A stretch of DNA of 6,358 nucleotides from Terriglobales bacterium. Its GTDB lineage: Bacteria; Acidobacteriota; Terriglobia; Terriglobales; Gp1-AA117. How positions within the stretch are numbered: position 1 is the stretch's first letter; the number at the start of each line of letters is the position of its first letter. Location: positions 1 through 6,358 of the forward strand of contig JASLFF010000118.1 of NCBI GenBank assembly GCA_030150795.1. The letters run 5' to 3'. The position numbers and the translations under genes were made by a program. This document shows positions 5,920 through 6,358 of the stretch, in pieces. Under the pieces are notes generated by a model. The model saw only the letters and a list, made by a program, of their open reading frames with translations, did not search any database and was not told where the DNA came from.

Positions 5920-6115
5920 CAAAAACTTGGTTCGGATTTCTCTCTCGATTGTAAACAAACGTGAACATCTGTAAAGATGTCCTAAGCGTTACTCCCTAAT
6001 GGGTTGCAGGCCTATCTGAGCTGTTGGATTTGAAAATCTCAACTGACGGCCAATTAGCGACAAATGGCGGCAGCGTTTATCATCGAGAGTCCGTTCCAAC
6101 ACTGCCTGCGCTTTC

Positions 6116-6120
6116 GAGGG
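6116..6120 (+). promoter_or_regulatory. Ribosome-binding site supporting the TTG start of purB
   Basis: GAGGG lies seven bases before TTG at 6128. The nearest in-frame ATG (6155) would cut away the conserved RYTRPEM start of the enzyme, so the TTG is the better start. Confidence 0.75.
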
Positions 6121-6127
6121 AAAACCT

Positions 6128-6358
6128 TTGATTCCACGTTATACCCGCCCGGAGATGGGCCGAATCTGGAGTGATGAAAACAAGTTTCGCTGCTGGCTCA
6201 AGGTTGAAGCCGCCGCCAGCCTTACCCTGGCCGATGCGGGGATTGTCCCCGAGAATGCCGCCCGAGCCATTGCCGAGCGCGGCGATTTTGACCTGAAGCG
6301 CATTCATGAAATTGAAGCCGAGGTGAGGCATGACGTGATTGCCTTTACCACGGCGGTG
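6128..6358 (+). CDS. purB: Adenylosuccinate lyase (3' partial)
   Basis: Cytosolic enzyme of the fumarase/aspartase superfamily. It splits SAICAR to AICAR and adenylosuccinate to AMP, releasing fumarate, and so acts twice in purine synthesis. Only the first 77 residues are in the window. They match the N terminus of the bacterial enzyme closely: RYTRPEMGRIWSDENKF at residues 4-20, FDLKRIHEIE at 54-63 and RHDVIAFTTAV at 67-77. Arg4-Tyr5 are the family's substrate-contact residues. His68 is the conserved catalytic-site histidine, at the same number as in Bacillus subtilis PurB. The start codon is TTG, backed by a GAGGG ribosome-binding site. The gene is divergent from marR, with 300 bp between. 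What follows purB is outside the window. Confidence 0.95.
   Translation, partial: MIPRYTRPEMGRIWSDENKFRCWLKVEAAASLTLADAGIVPENAARAIAERGDFDLKRIHEIEAEVRHDVIAFTTAV

Larger units (their letters stand above)
5828..6127. other. 300-bp divergent intergenic region between marR and purB
   Basis: No gene is visible here on either strand. It holds the marR palindrome at its left end and a terminator-like hairpin at 5877-5919. Two smaller inverted repeats follow: ACATCT-GTAA-AGATGT at 5965-5980, and GTTGGATTT-GA-AAATC-t-CAAC at 6023-6043 with one bulge. A weak -10-like TATCAT lies at 6078-6083 without a good -35. The purB ribosome-binding site closes the region. The purB promoter cannot be fixed from sequence alone. 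Confidence 0.6.

Noticed and set aside
5926..5940. Minus-strand CCGAAC sequence resembling the Bacillus PurR box near purB
   Set aside because: It is a single copy with imperfect flanks, and the properly spaced inverted partner is missing (only CCGAA at 5901-5905). The organism does not look like a Firmicute.
5965..5980. Short perfect inverted repeat ACATCT-GTAA-AGATGT as a separate operator or hairpin
   Set aside because: Six-base arms without a T-run or recognisable consensus are too weak to call alone. It is mentioned in the intergenic entry.

Overview
This 6.4 kb window reads as an ordinary piece of bacterial chromosome with moderate GC and tight gene packing. Protein styles suggest a soil bacterium, most likely an acidobacterium: a MIP-type FKBP with a Pro/Ala/Ser tail, a ClC protein with the GHGIPE and GAEGP variants plus CBS domains, and a cysteine-rich secreted protein. 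This placement is inferred from protein character only; no rRNA or other marker is present. I see no tRNA, rRNA, CRISPR array, insertion sequence or phage gene.

Layout, left to right. (1) The 3' part of an FKBP-type peptidyl-prolyl isomerase gene (+), closed by a strong intrinsic terminator whose T-run overlaps the stop codon of the next, convergent gene. (2) A DinB/YfiT-superfamily gene (-) and a small glutaredoxin-like gene (+) that share a 143-bp divergent intergenic region; both families act in thiol chemistry. (3) A 190-bp gap with a chain of short inverted repeats, followed by a gene for a 540-residue secreted protein of unknown function. The protein looks like a beta-propeller with two tandem cysteine-containing repeats at its C terminus. 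(4) A perfect 11-bp hairpin acting as a bidirectional terminator. (5) A two-gene operon on the minus strand: a MarR-family regulator and a ClC chloride/proton antiporter with paired CBS domains, overlapping by ATGA. A 21-bp imperfect palindrome lies right at the marR start. (6) A 300-bp divergent region with a terminator-like hairpin, then the 5' end of purB (adenylosuccinate lyase, TTG start, purine synthesis), which runs off the window.

The parts most worth a second look are the MarR-ClC operon with its palindrome and altered chloride-filter residues, the terminator-like hairpin standing in a divergent promoter region, and the secreted propeller protein with its cysteine repeats. None is proven to be a new system. 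They are testable candidates in an otherwise housekeeping neighbourhood.
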